A stretch of 64,000 nt of DNA from JANLTP01 sp031363055 (lineage in GTDB: Bacteria > Pseudomonadota > Gammaproteobacteria > Burkholderiales > Burkholderiaceae_E), in the NCBI GenBank assembly GCA_031363055.1, contig JANLTP010000053.1, positions 1 to 64,000 on the forward strand, given 5' to 3'. Position 1 is the first letter of the stretch. Each line of letters starts with the position of its first letter. A program made the translations under genes and the position numbers. The notes beneath the pieces were generated by a model. The model was not told the origin of the DNA. It did no database searches and saw only the letters and a list, made by a program, of their open reading frames with translations. Shown here piece after piece: positions 26,519-35,258 of the stretch.

Positions 26519-27720
26519 GTCGCATACTTTCGGAACAACTCCGCCAACTTCGCCGCTTCCGTGTCAATCGAATGTCGCTCCCAGACCTTGCGTTGACCGG
26601 CCTCGCCCATCGCGTCGAGCCGGCTGACGGGAGTCTCAAGACATTCAATCATGGCGCCAACCATGTCATCCACCGAACCGGACGGAAACAACCAACCGGT
26701 CTTGCCGTTCTCGACCAGTTCAGCGATGCCAGCAATGTAGGTGCTCAACACCGGTCGCCGCGACGCCATCGCTTCCATGATCACCACCGGCAAGCCTTCC
26801 GCCAGACTTGGCAGCACCATGGCGCGGCTGGCCAGCAATTCCTCGCGCACCGCTTTGCCGCTGATCCAGCCGGTGATGCGGACCCGCGCGTCGAGCTTGC
26901 GCCGACGCACTTCGGATTCAATCTCGGCGCGCAACTCGCCGTCGCCCGCCAGCACCAGCGTCGCATCATAGCCGCGCGCAACCACTTCGGCCAAGGCGCT
27001 GATCAACGACAGTTGCGCTTTGTCGATACAGAGTCGGCCAACACAGACAAAGCGTTGATTCTCGGGTACGGTTGATCCCTGCTGGTCGTACAGACCGAGC
27101 TCGATGCCGCAGCGGACCACAAACAGCTTTCGGTGATGCCCGGCACTCGACCAGCGGCTCAACTGCCCGCGGGTGTAACTGCTGATCGCCGCCACAAAGC
27201 GCGCACCGGCGATCTTATCGCCCAGACGCAACACCTTCGGGCCGTCCCATTCCTCGGCGCCGTGCAAGGTGAAGCTGTAGCCAGGGCCGCCGAGCGCCTT
27301 GACGATCATCGCGATCACCACCGCGTTGGTGCCAAAGTGAACATGCAGATGCGACACCTGGTCGCGGCTGAGCCAGCGCAACAACAGACAAGCCTCGGCA
27401 AAGGTCACCAGATTCAATGGCAACGAGCGATCACCACCCTGCCACTGCCGAAACGCAATCGCCAACCCCTGCCACGCCCGCCTTGGCGAGAACAGCAAGG
27501 CGTGAACGGTTGCCGGCAGCAAGCCCGAAACGCCGCCGCCCAACAGGAAGTGGGTACGCCCCCGCTCAGCCAGATCGGCCGGATCAACCACCTCGGCGTC
27601 CCAACCGCGCAACGCATAACGCTCGATGCTCAGACCCAATTTCTCCAGCGCCAGAATTTCGCGCCGGATGAACGTGTGGCTGACCTTAGGATATTGATTG
27701 ATCAGATAGCCGAGCTTCAT
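26515..27720 (-). CDS. Family 4 glycosyltransferase (GT-B fold)
   Basis: A 401-residue group 1 glycosyltransferase. The C-terminal donor domain carries the EX7E signature within SLAEGLPVVIMEAM near residues 318-331, and the N-terminus opens with GYLINQYPKVSHTFIRREI, typical of colanic-acid-type transferases. It acts in the cytoplasm on the lipid-linked precursor. Both ends overlap neighbours by 4 bases (ATGA), so it is in the middle of the operon. Confidence 0.93.
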   Translation of the reverse strand: MKLGYLINQYPKVSHTFIRREILALEKLGLSIERYALRGWDAEVVDPADLAERGRTHFLLGGGVSGLLPATVHALLFSPRRAWQGLAIAFRQWQGGDRSLPLNLVTFAEACLLLRWLSRDQVSHLHVHFGTNAVVIAMIVKALGGPGYSFTLHGAEEWDGPKVLRLGDKIAGARFVAAISSYTRGQLSRWSSAGHHRKLFVVRCGIELGLYDQQGSTVPENQRFVCVGRLCIDKAQLSLISALAEVVARGYDATLVLAGDGELRAEIESEVRRRKLDARVRITGWISGKAVREELLASRAMVLPSLAEGLPVVIMEAMASRRPVLSTYIAGIAELVENGKTGWLFPSGSVDDMVGAMIECLETPVSRLDAMGEAGQRKVWERHSIDTEAAKLAELFRKYAT

Positions 27721-29201
27721 GGCGGCGGTTTCTCGGTGCGGACCCGATAGCGCGTGCGGCGTGGCAGCCAGGTGATGGCGCTCAAGGTGCCGAGCATGAA
27801 AAAGAGATACCAGTTCGAGACCAGGTAGCGATGGACGTTATCGGAATATGAAATCATCAGAAATCCCACGCACGAGGCGGCAATCAAAACGGATTCGAGT
27901 CGCGCATGAGGAAACGATCGCAGAGCGGCGGCAATCAGCCAGAAGAATATCGCGATAAAGGCAAGGACCCCGGGAATGCCGATTTCAAAGGCCAATTGAA
28001 TAAACAAGTTGTGCGCATCATAAGCGCGCTTGTATTCGAGCAGAAAAAAAATCGCTGAATAGTCGGTGTACGAGTCCAGCCCCCAGCCCGACAGCCACTT
28101 TTCCTGAATCCACGGAATCGCCGCCCGCCACATTTCAACGCGCCAGGCGTAGGAGGTCATCTGATCGTTGGCGCGCATCTGCATGCCAAAGATCGCTTCG
28201 GCCAGTCGATCCTGAATCGGTGGCCACAACAGCATGGTCGGCAACGCCGCAGCCATATAGATCAGAAATTTTCGCTCGACAAAAACACCATAGACGAGAA
28301 AGACGAAAAAAGCCGCCGCCCAGGCCGAGCGCGTCTGCGTTGCCACCAGCAGCGCCAATTGCATAACCAGATAAGCGTACAGCGCGATGCGTTGCAGCGC
28401 CGTCCATTTGAACAACCGCGACTTGATCATATAGAGCAAGGCGGTTGCCATCGCGACCAGAAACATGGCGCAGATATTCGGATGGCTGAACACACCCTGA
28501 ATTCGAAAACCGCCATAATCGGCCACCGCCAGATCACTGTTCTCGTCCAGTTCCGGGTCATCAGGATCGGCCACCGATAGGCCGCCGCGCGCAATATCGA
28601 AGAAGCCGCCCACGGTCGGTATGATCGAGGCGGCGAGCAGCACCAGAACAAATCGCCGAGCATCAGCCCTGTTGTTGATCAGCGCAATCGGCATGGCGTA
28701 CAGCGACATGTACGATACATACAACATGAGCATGCGAATTCCGCGCGCCGGATCGGGCGAATCACCAATCGCAATCGCTGCCAGAACCAGGAACGGTAGC
28801 CAGATCAATACGCTGCCGCGCAACAACGGTACCGGTCTGCGCACGATCGTAATGAACATCAGCAGCAGAATCATGGCATTGATGGCAGCACCCGGACCGA
28901 AGCCATTGGTTTGCTTGTAAATTTCCAGCACCGGATCAATGGTTGCACGCAAGGCGATGATGCCCAGCAGGACCAGGTCATGTCTGATGACCACGACGAA
29001 AAACACCGCCAGCGCAATCGGGAATAGAACGATCAGCACCGGACTGCTCGATAACGGCGCCGCCAGCCGATACGCCAGCGCCGCACTGCAGGCCACTGTT
29101 GCCAGGATGATCAGGGAAAACACCAGCCGCTTTTCGATCGCCGGGCTCAGGTACCGCGCTCTCAGCTCAGAATAGGCACTACTCAGCGAATTCAGCATCA
29201 T
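27717..29201 (-). CDS. O-antigen ligase/polymerase-like membrane protein (Wzy type)
   Basis: A 494-residue protein with about 11-12 membrane spans and a large periplasmic loop near residues 340-400 (the SGWGLDSYTDY region), the usual layout of the Wzy/WaaL superfamily. In a Wzx/Wzy pathway it would join repeat units in the periplasm. I set the start at ATG 29201 (a second ATG follows at 29198); the longer open frame to 29285 runs inside the upstream gene. Even so it overlaps the WecG-STAS gene by 23 bases. Confidence 0.86.
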   Translation of the reverse strand: MMLNSLSSAYSELRARYLSPAIEKRLVFSLIILATVACSAALAYRLAAPLSSSPVLIVLFPIALAVFFVVVIRHDLVLLGIIALRATIDPVLEIYKQTNGFGPGAAINAMILLLMFITIVRRPVPLLRGSVLIWLPFLVLAAIAIGDSPDPARGIRMLMLYVSYMSLYAMPIALINNRADARRFVLVLLAASIIPTVGGFFDIARGGLSVADPDDPELDENSDLAVADYGGFRIQGVFSHPNICAMFLVAMATALLYMIKSRLFKWTALQRIALYAYLVMQLALLVATQTRSAWAAAFFVFLVYGVFVERKFLIYMAAALPTMLLWPPIQDRLAEAIFGMQMRANDQMTSYAWRVEMWRAAIPWIQEKWLSGWGLDSYTDYSAIFFLLEYKRAYDAHNLFIQLAFEIGIPGVLAFIAIFFWLIAAALRSFPHARLESVLIAASCVGFLMISYSDNVHRYLVSNWYLFFMLGTLSAITWLPRRTRYRVRTEKPPP

Positions 29202-30384
29202 TGCCCGACAACGAGAAGGGTTTGCTGAGTTCAGAGGCACTGGTTTGCGGGGAACCAATGACAGGATCAAGCAGGAATTCAGCACACAGGTAATACAGAA
29301 TTCGTTTGGCCGGAGCGGAGATGCTGCGGACCTGCATGCGTGCGCCCGATCTCAGACAATGCCCGCGCAGCAACAGCAGCAGGCCGACAATGGCACTGTC
29401 GAGGTAGGTCAACTCACTCAGATCGAGTTCAATGTCATCGCCGGATTCCGCCATGCGTGTGAAGGCACTGCGCAGCACCTCGGAATCGACCTCGCGCCAG
29501 TGGCCCGACAGCCGCAGCGACTGCACGCCGGCGCGCCGACCGGCCTTCGACTCGGCCGGCAAGCCACGACCATTCGAGAGTCTTCGAACAATCCGAAAGC
29601 CGACATATGGGAAGATTCGATTGAACAGCAACTTCAGCAACACAAAAGCGTCGCGCTGGTAACGACTCCACAGGAACGGCTCTTCCTTGATTCGCCAAAG
29701 CCATTCGAGACCCAATTTCTGAACCCATGCGGGCGCACGACGAATCACGCCGGCGGTCATCTTGATGACCGCACCGAGATGGCAAATCGCCGGAATGCTC
29801 AGGCGATTCACATTCAGATCGATCCAGCGCTGGCCTTTTTGTGCGCCCAGCGCAATCACCAGGAAGTCGGCATGGCTACCATTGATCTCGTCGATGATCT
29901 GACTCTCACTGAGCGTTTCCACCGAAGAAAACGTTGGTTCGAACCAGCCGGCACTGGTCATGCCCGTGGCGTTGATCTGTATTTCCTCACTGGCTGATCT
30001 GGCGATGCCTGGCGCTTCTCCAAACAAATAGACCGAAATCGGATTTTCGGTCTGTCGCTCAGCCAGGGACTCAAACATGCCCGCACCCGACACTCGTTCG
30101 GGTATCGGCAGGCCGAGCAGGCGCGCTATCAGAAAAATCGGCATGCCATCCACCAGTGACATATCACTTTTGAGCAGCAGGTCGCGAAAGGCAGCATCAC
30201 CCTGACAGGCGGCAATGAAGTTGACGTTCGGTGTGATGATGACGCAACGCTTGCGTTGCGCAATCGACTCGACAAGTCCTTGACGTGCTAACGCGAGCGT
30301 GTGGGCATCAAAGGGAAGTCCCATGATGCAATACACGTGGCGATAAAAATCCGGAACGGAGTCAGGTACTTTGACGAGGGTCAT
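29179..30384 (-). CDS. WecG/TagA/CpsF glycosyltransferase fused to a C-terminal STAS domain
   Basis: A 401-residue fusion. Residues about 10-245 are a WecG/TagA/CpsF (GT26) glycosyltransferase: the TPNVNFI motif, the SLVDGMP motif and the GAQKGQRW motif are all present. Residues about 287-375 are a STAS (anti-sigma-factor antagonist) domain with the DS phospho-acceptor in LTYLDSAIVG (Asp329-Ser330). STAS domains bind partner kinases or switch proteins, so sugar transfer may be under partner-switch control; this is inference. It is the first gene of the minus-strand operon. Confidence 0.88.
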   Translation of the reverse strand: MTLVKVPDSVPDFYRHVYCIMGLPFDAHTLALARQGLVESIAQRKRCVIITPNVNFIAACQGDAAFRDLLLKSDMSLVDGMPIFLIARLLGLPIPERVSGAGMFESLAERQTENPISVYLFGEAPGIARSASEEIQINATGMTSAGWFEPTFSSVETLSESQIIDEINGSHADFLVIALGAQKGQRWIDLNVNRLSIPAICHLGAVIKMTAGVIRRAPAWVQKLGLEWLWRIKEEPFLWSRYQRDAFVLLKLLFNRIFPYVGFRIVRRLSNGRGLPAESKAGRRAGVQSLRLSGHWREVDSEVLRSAFTRMAESGDDIELDLSELTYLDSAIVGLLLLLRGHCLRSGARMQVRSISAPAKRILYYLCAEFLLDPVIGSPQTSASELSKPFSLSGNDAEFAE

Positions 30385-30493
30385 TTAAAGCAATGGGCGA
30401 ATATAAGCAATCTGCGACACCCAATTCTCAGAGTCGCGCCAACGATCGCCACTTCGTTTCCGATCAACGTCAGGTATCCCGGACTGGCGGTCA

Positions 30494-31570
30494 TTGCTTC
30501 CAAAACTGACTTGCATCAATGTTGCAAAGCGAACCAAACCCGTCATCGGATCTCACTTGCCCGTAGCCCCTCAATCAGTCGACGGCCTAGCGTCGGACTC
30601 ACCTTTGGTAACGGTGATTCTGCCGACCAATGGACGCGCCGACTATTTGCGTGAAGCGATTCGGTCGGCGCAGAATCAATCGTTCGCAGCGTTTGTAGTG
30701 TTGATTGGCGATAACGCCAACAGTGCCGAGTGTGCCGCCATAGTTGCGGCAGCAGCGGATTCAAGACTGCGGTACATCGCGCACCCGCATAATCTTGGCG
30801 CGCAGGGTAACTGGCTCGAGTTGATCCGGCTGGCACAAACGCCGCTGGTCGCCACCTTGCATGACGACGACGCCTGGCGCAGTGACTTTCTCGCTCGCCT
30901 GGTACCGCCAATGCTGGCGAATGAGCAACTAGCCATGTCGTTTGGCGACTTCAATCTGATCGATCGCTGCGGCCAGCCCCTGACGCAAGCGGCCAGCGCG
31001 CTGTCGCACCAAACCCATCGCGATTGTTTGCCCGAAGGGCTGACGCCCACCAGCCTTGAAGCGGGCCTGCGACTGACCGCCGTCTGGAATGCACCGAATC
31101 CGGCGATCTGCGCGGTGATTAGACGCCAGGTGGTTCTGGACACGACGTTCCCGGAAGCGGCAGCGCCGCTCTATGATCTCTGGCTCGACTACCAGTTGGT
31201 GAAACGCGGCGCGTCGATGCATTACGTGCGCGCAAAACTCACCGACTATCGAATTCACCCGCAGAGCGCATCCACTGCCGGCTTTGCAGCCCCGGAAGAT
31301 TTCATTTTTAATACCATCGTGTCGGAGAACGCGGCTGCTGGCCCGGTCGTGGTGGAAATCAAACAGTATTGGGCAAGTATTCGCTGGGGTCGGGCGGTTA
31401 GAAAAATGCCGCAGAACGCGTGCCGAATCGAATCGCAATTGGAGTTCCGGGCGGCCGCACCGGATCTGTCGAGTCGCATCAAGCGTATGGCGGCCTGGCT
31501 GGCAGCCCGATCAAACATCGCCTGGAGTTTGCTGCGCATGGCCCGCCAACTCAAACCGAGACCTTGGTAG
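30494..31570 (+). CDS. Family 2 glycosyltransferase (GT-A fold)
   Basis: A 358-residue GT2 enzyme. The opening VTVILPTNGRADYLREAI and the metal-binding DDD within TLHDDDAWR near residue 125 are typical. No membrane span is evident, so it is cytoplasmic. No ATG precedes the conserved core; TTG 30494 or TTG 30557 (22 codons later) is the likely start. It is divergent from WecG-STAS across 109 bases in which I find no clear promoter. It probably completes the repeat unit of the same polymer. Confidence 0.88.
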   Translation: MLPKLTCINVAKRTKPVIGSHLPVAPQSVDGLASDSPLVTVILPTNGRADYLREAIRSAQNQSFAAFVVLIGDNANSAECAAIVAAAADSRLRYIAHPHNLGAQGNWLELIRLAQTPLVATLHDDDAWRSDFLARLVPPMLANEQLAMSFGDFNLIDRCGQPLTQAASALSHQTHRDCLPEGLTPTSLEAGLRLTAVWNAPNPAICAVIRRQVVLDTTFPEAAAPLYDLWLDYQLVKRGASMHYVRAKLTDYRIHPQSASTAGFAAPEDFIFNTIVSENAAAGPVVVEIKQYWASIRWGRAVRKMPQNACRIESQLEFRAAAPDLSSRIKRMAAWLAARSNIAWSLLRMARQLKPRPW

Positions 31571-31600
31571 GGTGTTTCATGCTGATTGACCCGAAACACC
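31571..31600. other. Perfect 8-bp inverted repeat after the glycosyltransferase gene
   Basis: GGTGTTTC (31571-31578) and GAAACACC (31593-31600) pair perfectly around a 14-base loop, starting at the base after the glycosyltransferase stop. No T-run follows, so it is not a standard intrinsic terminator; it may stabilise the mRNA end. Confidence 0.4.
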
Positions 31601-31693
31601 ACACTAGTCTGCGGCCCTGCCAATAAGCAAAAACGAAGCCTGCCGCTACAATTACATTTCCGTATTTACTGCATCCTAGAGTTTCGTTCGAAC

Positions 31694-32611
31694 ATGAGTC
31701 ACAAAATTTACGCCGCGATTGAGCGCCGGAAAGTCGCCTTTCTCGGGCTGGGTGTCATGGGTTATCCGATGGCAGGCCATCTGATTCGTGCCGGACATGA
31801 GGTCACCGTTTACAACCGGACCGCCGCCAAGGCCGACCAGTGGGTCAACGAATACAGCGCAATAGTCTTCGATCGCGCACGTCAGCAGAGCACACCGAAA
31901 GCGGCGGTCGCGGGCGCCGAGTTGGTGTTTGCCTGCGTCGGCAATGACGACGACCTCGCGAGCATCACCCTGGGCGAGCACGGCGCCTTTGCAGGTATGT
32001 CTGCGGGCAGCGTTTTTGTGGACCATACGACCGCATCGGCGCGGATCGCCCGCGAGCTCGCGGCGCAGGCGTCCGAACAGGGGCTGCATTTTGTTGATGC
32101 ACCGGTTTCGGGCGGCCAAGCCGGCGCTGTCAATGGTGTCTTGACCGTCATGTGCGGCGGCGAAGCCGACGCCTTTACTCGCATGCAGCCGATCGCTATG
32201 GCATACGCGCGGGCCGTGACCTTGCTGGGCGCTTCGGGTAGCGGGCAACTGGCCAAGATGGTCAATCAGATCTGCATCGCCGGGCTGTTGCAGGGCCTCG
32301 CCGAAGGGGTGAATTTCGGTCTGGCGGCGGGACTTGACATGAAGCAGGTGCTCGAGGTGATCGGCAAGGGCGCGGCACAATCCTGGCAGATGGAAAACCG
32401 CGGCAAGACCATGATCGATGACCAATTTGATTTCGGCTTTGCGGTTGACTGGATGCGCAAGGATCTGGGCCTGTGTCTGGATGAAGCCAAAAACAATGGT
32501 GCGCCGTTACCGGTCACTGCATTGGTCGACCAGTTTTATAGCGATGTCCAAAAAATGGGCGGCCGCCGCTTCGATACCTCGAGCCTGCTCAAGCGGCTGC
32601 GTACGCACTGA
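31694..32611 (+). CDS. NAD(P)-dependent beta-hydroxyacid dehydrogenase (3-hydroxyisobutyrate dehydrogenase family)
   Basis: A 305-residue member of the beta-hydroxyacid dehydrogenase family. The Rossmann loop GLGVMGYPMAG lies near residues 17-27, the substrate motif DAPVSGG near 135, and the catalytic Lys in GQLAKMVNQ near 185. Candidate substrates are 3-hydroxyisobutyrate, tartronate semialdehyde or a related acid; sequence alone does not decide. I chose ATG 31694; the extra 36 upstream codons are not family-like. Confidence 0.92.
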   Translation: MSHKIYAAIERRKVAFLGLGVMGYPMAGHLIRAGHEVTVYNRTAAKADQWVNEYSAIVFDRARQQSTPKAAVAGAELVFACVGNDDDLASITLGEHGAFAGMSAGSVFVDHTTASARIARELAAQASEQGLHFVDAPVSGGQAGAVNGVLTVMCGGEADAFTRMQPIAMAYARAVTLLGASGSGQLAKMVNQICIAGLLQGLAEGVNFGLAAGLDMKQVLEVIGKGAAQSWQMENRGKTMIDDQFDFGFAVDWMRKDLGLCLDEAKNNGAPLPVTALVDQFYSDVQKMGGRRFDTSSLLKRLRTH

Positions 32612-32625
32612 AAAGGGAGAACGAA

Positions 32626-33030
32626 TTGGGTCTGTTCAGCGGCAAAGCGCCGACAAAAATTGGCGTCAATAAAGGGCGATTATTGTCGGTCGACATGAAG
32701 CCCTCGAACGCGGTCTCGAGCTTTGCCGAGTCGAAGTATCACAAGATCGCGCCGCTGGCGACCGGGGCTAAGCCCCAAGGCAGTTTCCAGCAACTGAAGT
32801 CATTGGTGGAAAAAGACCCGATGGCCAAAATTATCAAGGCCGAGTCGACCTACCTGTACGCCGAGTACAAGACCAAGTTGCTCGGGTTTGTCGATGACGT
32901 CGAGTTTTTGCTCGACCCCAAGGGCAAGGTCATTCATGTACGCTCGGCTTCGCGACTCGGCCGCAAGGACTTCGGCGTCAATCGGCAGCGCATCGAATCG
33001 ATTCGCGCGCGTCTGACAAAACCGGTGTGA
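32626..33030 (+). CDS. DUF1499 family protein
   Basis: A 134-residue protein of the DUF1499 family, recognised from the pattern IIKAESTYLYAEYKT, then VDDVEFLLD, then VRSASRLGRKDFGVNRQRIE. No signal peptide or membrane span is clear. Start is TTG 32626, preceded by a good AGGGAGA ribosome site. Function is unknown. The gene sits between the dehydrogenase and an FKBP gene. Its 3' end is followed by three stop-ending tandem copies. Confidence 0.85.
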   Translation: MGLFSGKAPTKIGVNKGRLLSVDMKPSNAVSSFAESKYHKIAPLATGAKPQGSFQQLKSLVEKDPMAKIIKAESTYLYAEYKTKLLGFVDDVEFLLDPKGKVIHVRSASRLGRKDFGVNRQRIESIRARLTKPV

Positions 33031-33066
33031 CAACGTGTCTGACCAACACGTTTAACCAACAATTAA
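33018..33066 (+). repeat. Stop-ending tandem copies after the DUF1499 gene
   Basis: The coding end (33018-33030, TGA) is followed by units of 12, 13 and 11 bases: 33031-33042 ending TGA, 33043-33055 ending TAA and 33056-33066 ending TAA. They share a CAAC...GT core but are clearly diverged. Stops sit at +12, +25 and +36 from the true stop, closing two frames. Confidence 0.65.
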
Positions 33067-33082
33067 CTTGAAAGGATCAACC

Positions 33083-33436
33083 ATGGCCTACCAGACCCTT
33101 CCCTCGGGACTACAAATTGAAGACGTAAAGATTGGCACCGGTGCCGAAGCGAAAACGGGCGATGATGTCTCGGTGCACTACACGGGTTGGCTTTATCAGG
33201 ATCAGACGGTGGGACAAAAGTTCGATTCAAGCAAGGATCGCGGCGATCCGTTTTCGTTTCCGCTGGGTGCTGGACATGTGATCAAGGGTTGGGACGAAGG
33301 GGTCGCCGGCATGAAAATCGGTGGCACGCGAAACCTCATTATTCCAGCCGCCCTGGGTTACGGCGCGCGCGGCGCAGGCGGCGTCATTCCGCCGAACGCG
33401 ACCCTGCTCTTTGAAGTCGAGTTGCTGGGAGTTTGA
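33083..33436 (+). CDS. FKBP-type peptidyl-prolyl cis-trans isomerase
   Basis: A 117-residue single-domain FKBP that catalyses prolyl isomerisation in protein folding, probably cytoplasmic since no signal peptide is present. The typical motifs VHYTGWL, GHVIKGWDEGVAGMKIGG and GARGAGGVIPPNATLLFEVEL cover nearly the whole length. I set the start at ATG 33083 with an AAAGGA ribosome site 7 bases upstream, rather than TTG 33068. The stop TGA is directly followed by the glnS ATG. Confidence 0.96.
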   Translation: MAYQTLPSGLQIEDVKIGTGAEAKTGDDVSVHYTGWLYQDQTVGQKFDSSKDRGDPFSFPLGAGHVIKGWDEGVAGMKIGGTRNLIIPAALGYGARGAGGVIPPNATLLFEVELLGV

Positions 33437-35221
33437 ATGTCGGGTGCTGGATCAGACGCTGCCACGGCGGTCAAAACAGGCAACTTTATTCGTAACCAGG
33501 TGTCGGCGGACCTGGACGCTGGTGTGTACGCCGGCCGTCATTGGTCCGGCAAGCCCGCCCCGGCCGACGTGCAGCGCCCATCGATGCTCGATCCTGCCCG
33601 AATTCGGACTCGCTTTCCGCCTGAGCCGAACGGCTATTTGCATATCGGCCATGCCAAATCCATTTGCCTGAATTTTGGTCTGGCGCGCGACTTTGGCGGC
33701 CGATGCCATCTGCGTTTTGACGACACCAATCCGGCCAAGGAAGATCAGGAATATGTCGATGCGATTATCGACGTGGTGCACTGGCTGGGCTTTCGTTGGG
33801 ACGAGGGCGACGAGAGCAATCTTTATTTTGCCAGCGACTACTTCGAACAACTGTATCGCTTCGCTCAATACTTGATCGAAGCGGGCCTCGCTTATGTCGA
33901 TTCGCAAACGGCTGACGAAATGCGCAGCAGCCGGGGCAATCTGACCGAGCCCGGCATCGATTCGCCGCACCGCGATCGCAGTGCCGCCGAGAGCTTGAAA
34001 TTGTTCGAAGAAATGCGTGCTGGCGTGCATCCGGAGGGCAGCCATATCCTGCGCGCGCGCATCGACATGCGCTCGGCGAACATCAATCTTCGCGACCCGG
34101 CACTCTACCGCATTCGGCTGGCCGAACATCATCGAACCGGTCGCGCCTGGAGTATCTACCCGATGTACGACTATGCGCATCCGATTTCGGATGCGCTCGA
34201 AAACATCACGCATTCAATCTGTACGCTCGAATTCGAGGATCATCGACCGTTCTACGACTGGCTGCTCGAACGCCTGGCCGAGGGCGGTATGTTCGAGCGT
34301 CCGTTGCCGCATCAATATGAGTTTGCGCGACTGAACGTTACCTATTGCATCACCAGTAAACGCAAGCTGCAGGAACTCGTGCAACTGGGGCTGGTCGACG
34401 GGTGGGACGATCCGCGCATGCCGACCCTGGTCGGGTTGCGGCGGCGCGGCTACACACCCGAATCACTGCAACTGTTTTGCGAGCGCATCGGGGTGTCGAA
34501 GGCCGATTCCTGGATCGAGATGAGTGTCCTCGAACAGGCGCTGCGCGACGATCTCGAGCGCCGAGCGCCGCGCGCCGCCGCGGTTCTCGATCCGCTCGAA
34601 TTGGTCATCGAGAATCTTGATGAATCGCTGAGCATTGCATGCAGTGCCGCCGTGCATCCGCAACAACCGGAGCTGGGCCTGCGCAGCTTTCTGTTCACAC
34701 GTCATCTGTGGATCGAGCGCGATGATTTCATCGAGCAACCGGCCAAGGGTTACTTCCGCTTGTTTCCCGGCAACCGGGTGCGACTTCGACATGGCTTCGT
34801 CATCGAGTGCACAGGCTGCGACAAGGATGCCAGCGGGCAGGTCGTACGCGCCAAGGCGCGCTATCTGGAAGACTCGAAATCAGGCACTGCCGGTGCCGAT
34901 CAATACAAGGTCAAAGGCAACATTCATTGGCTGTCGCAACGAGACGCGAAACCGGCTCAGGTGCGACTGTACGATCGCTTGTTTGTGCAAGCGAATCCCG
35001 AGGCGGGCGGCGCCGATTACAAGGCATCGATCAACCCTGACTCGAAACGCATAGTGTCCGCCTGGGTTGAACCCGGAGTAGCCCGAATCCACGCCGGCGT
35101 TACCTTGCAGTTCGAGCGGCACGGCTATTTCATCGCCGACGCCAATGACCATCAGCCGGAAGTTGGCATGGTGTTTAATCGCGCGGTCAGCCTGAAGGAT
35201 TCCTGGGCGCCAAAGCGGTGA
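33437..35221 (+). CDS. glnS: Glutaminyl-tRNA synthetase
   Basis: A 594-residue class I synthetase that charges tRNA-Gln. The HIGH signature occurs as PEPNGYLHIGHAKS near residues 61-74, and the KMSKS-equivalent as ITSKRKL near 304-310, followed by the beta-barrel anticodon domain from about 355. The protein has a roughly 25-residue N-terminal extension compared with E. coli GlnRS. It starts at ATG 33437 directly after the FKBP stop. Confidence 0.98.
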   Translation: MSGAGSDAATAVKTGNFIRNQVSADLDAGVYAGRHWSGKPAPADVQRPSMLDPARIRTRFPPEPNGYLHIGHAKSICLNFGLARDFGGRCHLRFDDTNPAKEDQEYVDAIIDVVHWLGFRWDEGDESNLYFASDYFEQLYRFAQYLIEAGLAYVDSQTADEMRSSRGNLTEPGIDSPHRDRSAAESLKLFEEMRAGVHPEGSHILRARIDMRSANINLRDPALYRIRLAEHHRTGRAWSIYPMYDYAHPISDALENITHSICTLEFEDHRPFYDWLLERLAEGGMFERPLPHQYEFARLNVTYCITSKRKLQELVQLGLVDGWDDPRMPTLVGLRRRGYTPESLQLFCERIGVSKADSWIEMSVLEQALRDDLERRAPRAAAVLDPLELVIENLDESLSIACSAAVHPQQPELGLRSFLFTRHLWIERDDFIEQPAKGYFRLFPGNRVRLRHGFVIECTGCDKDASGQVVRAKARYLEDSKSGTAGADQYKVKGNIHWLSQRDAKPAQVRLYDRLFVQANPEAGGADYKASINPDSKRIVSAWVEPGVARIHAGVTLQFERHGYFIADANDHQPEVGMVFNRAVSLKDSWAPKR

Positions 35222-35234
35222 TCGCGACCTTGCC

Positions 35235-35258
35235 TCATTTGCGGTCTCATTTGCTGTC
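35235..35258 (-). repeat. Two 12-nt copies at the DUF3108 gene end
   Basis: On the minus strand GACAGCAAATGA (35258-35247, containing the stop) is followed by GACCGCAAATGA (35246-35235). Eleven of twelve bases match. The copied TGA is in the same frame as the original. Confidence 0.7.
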
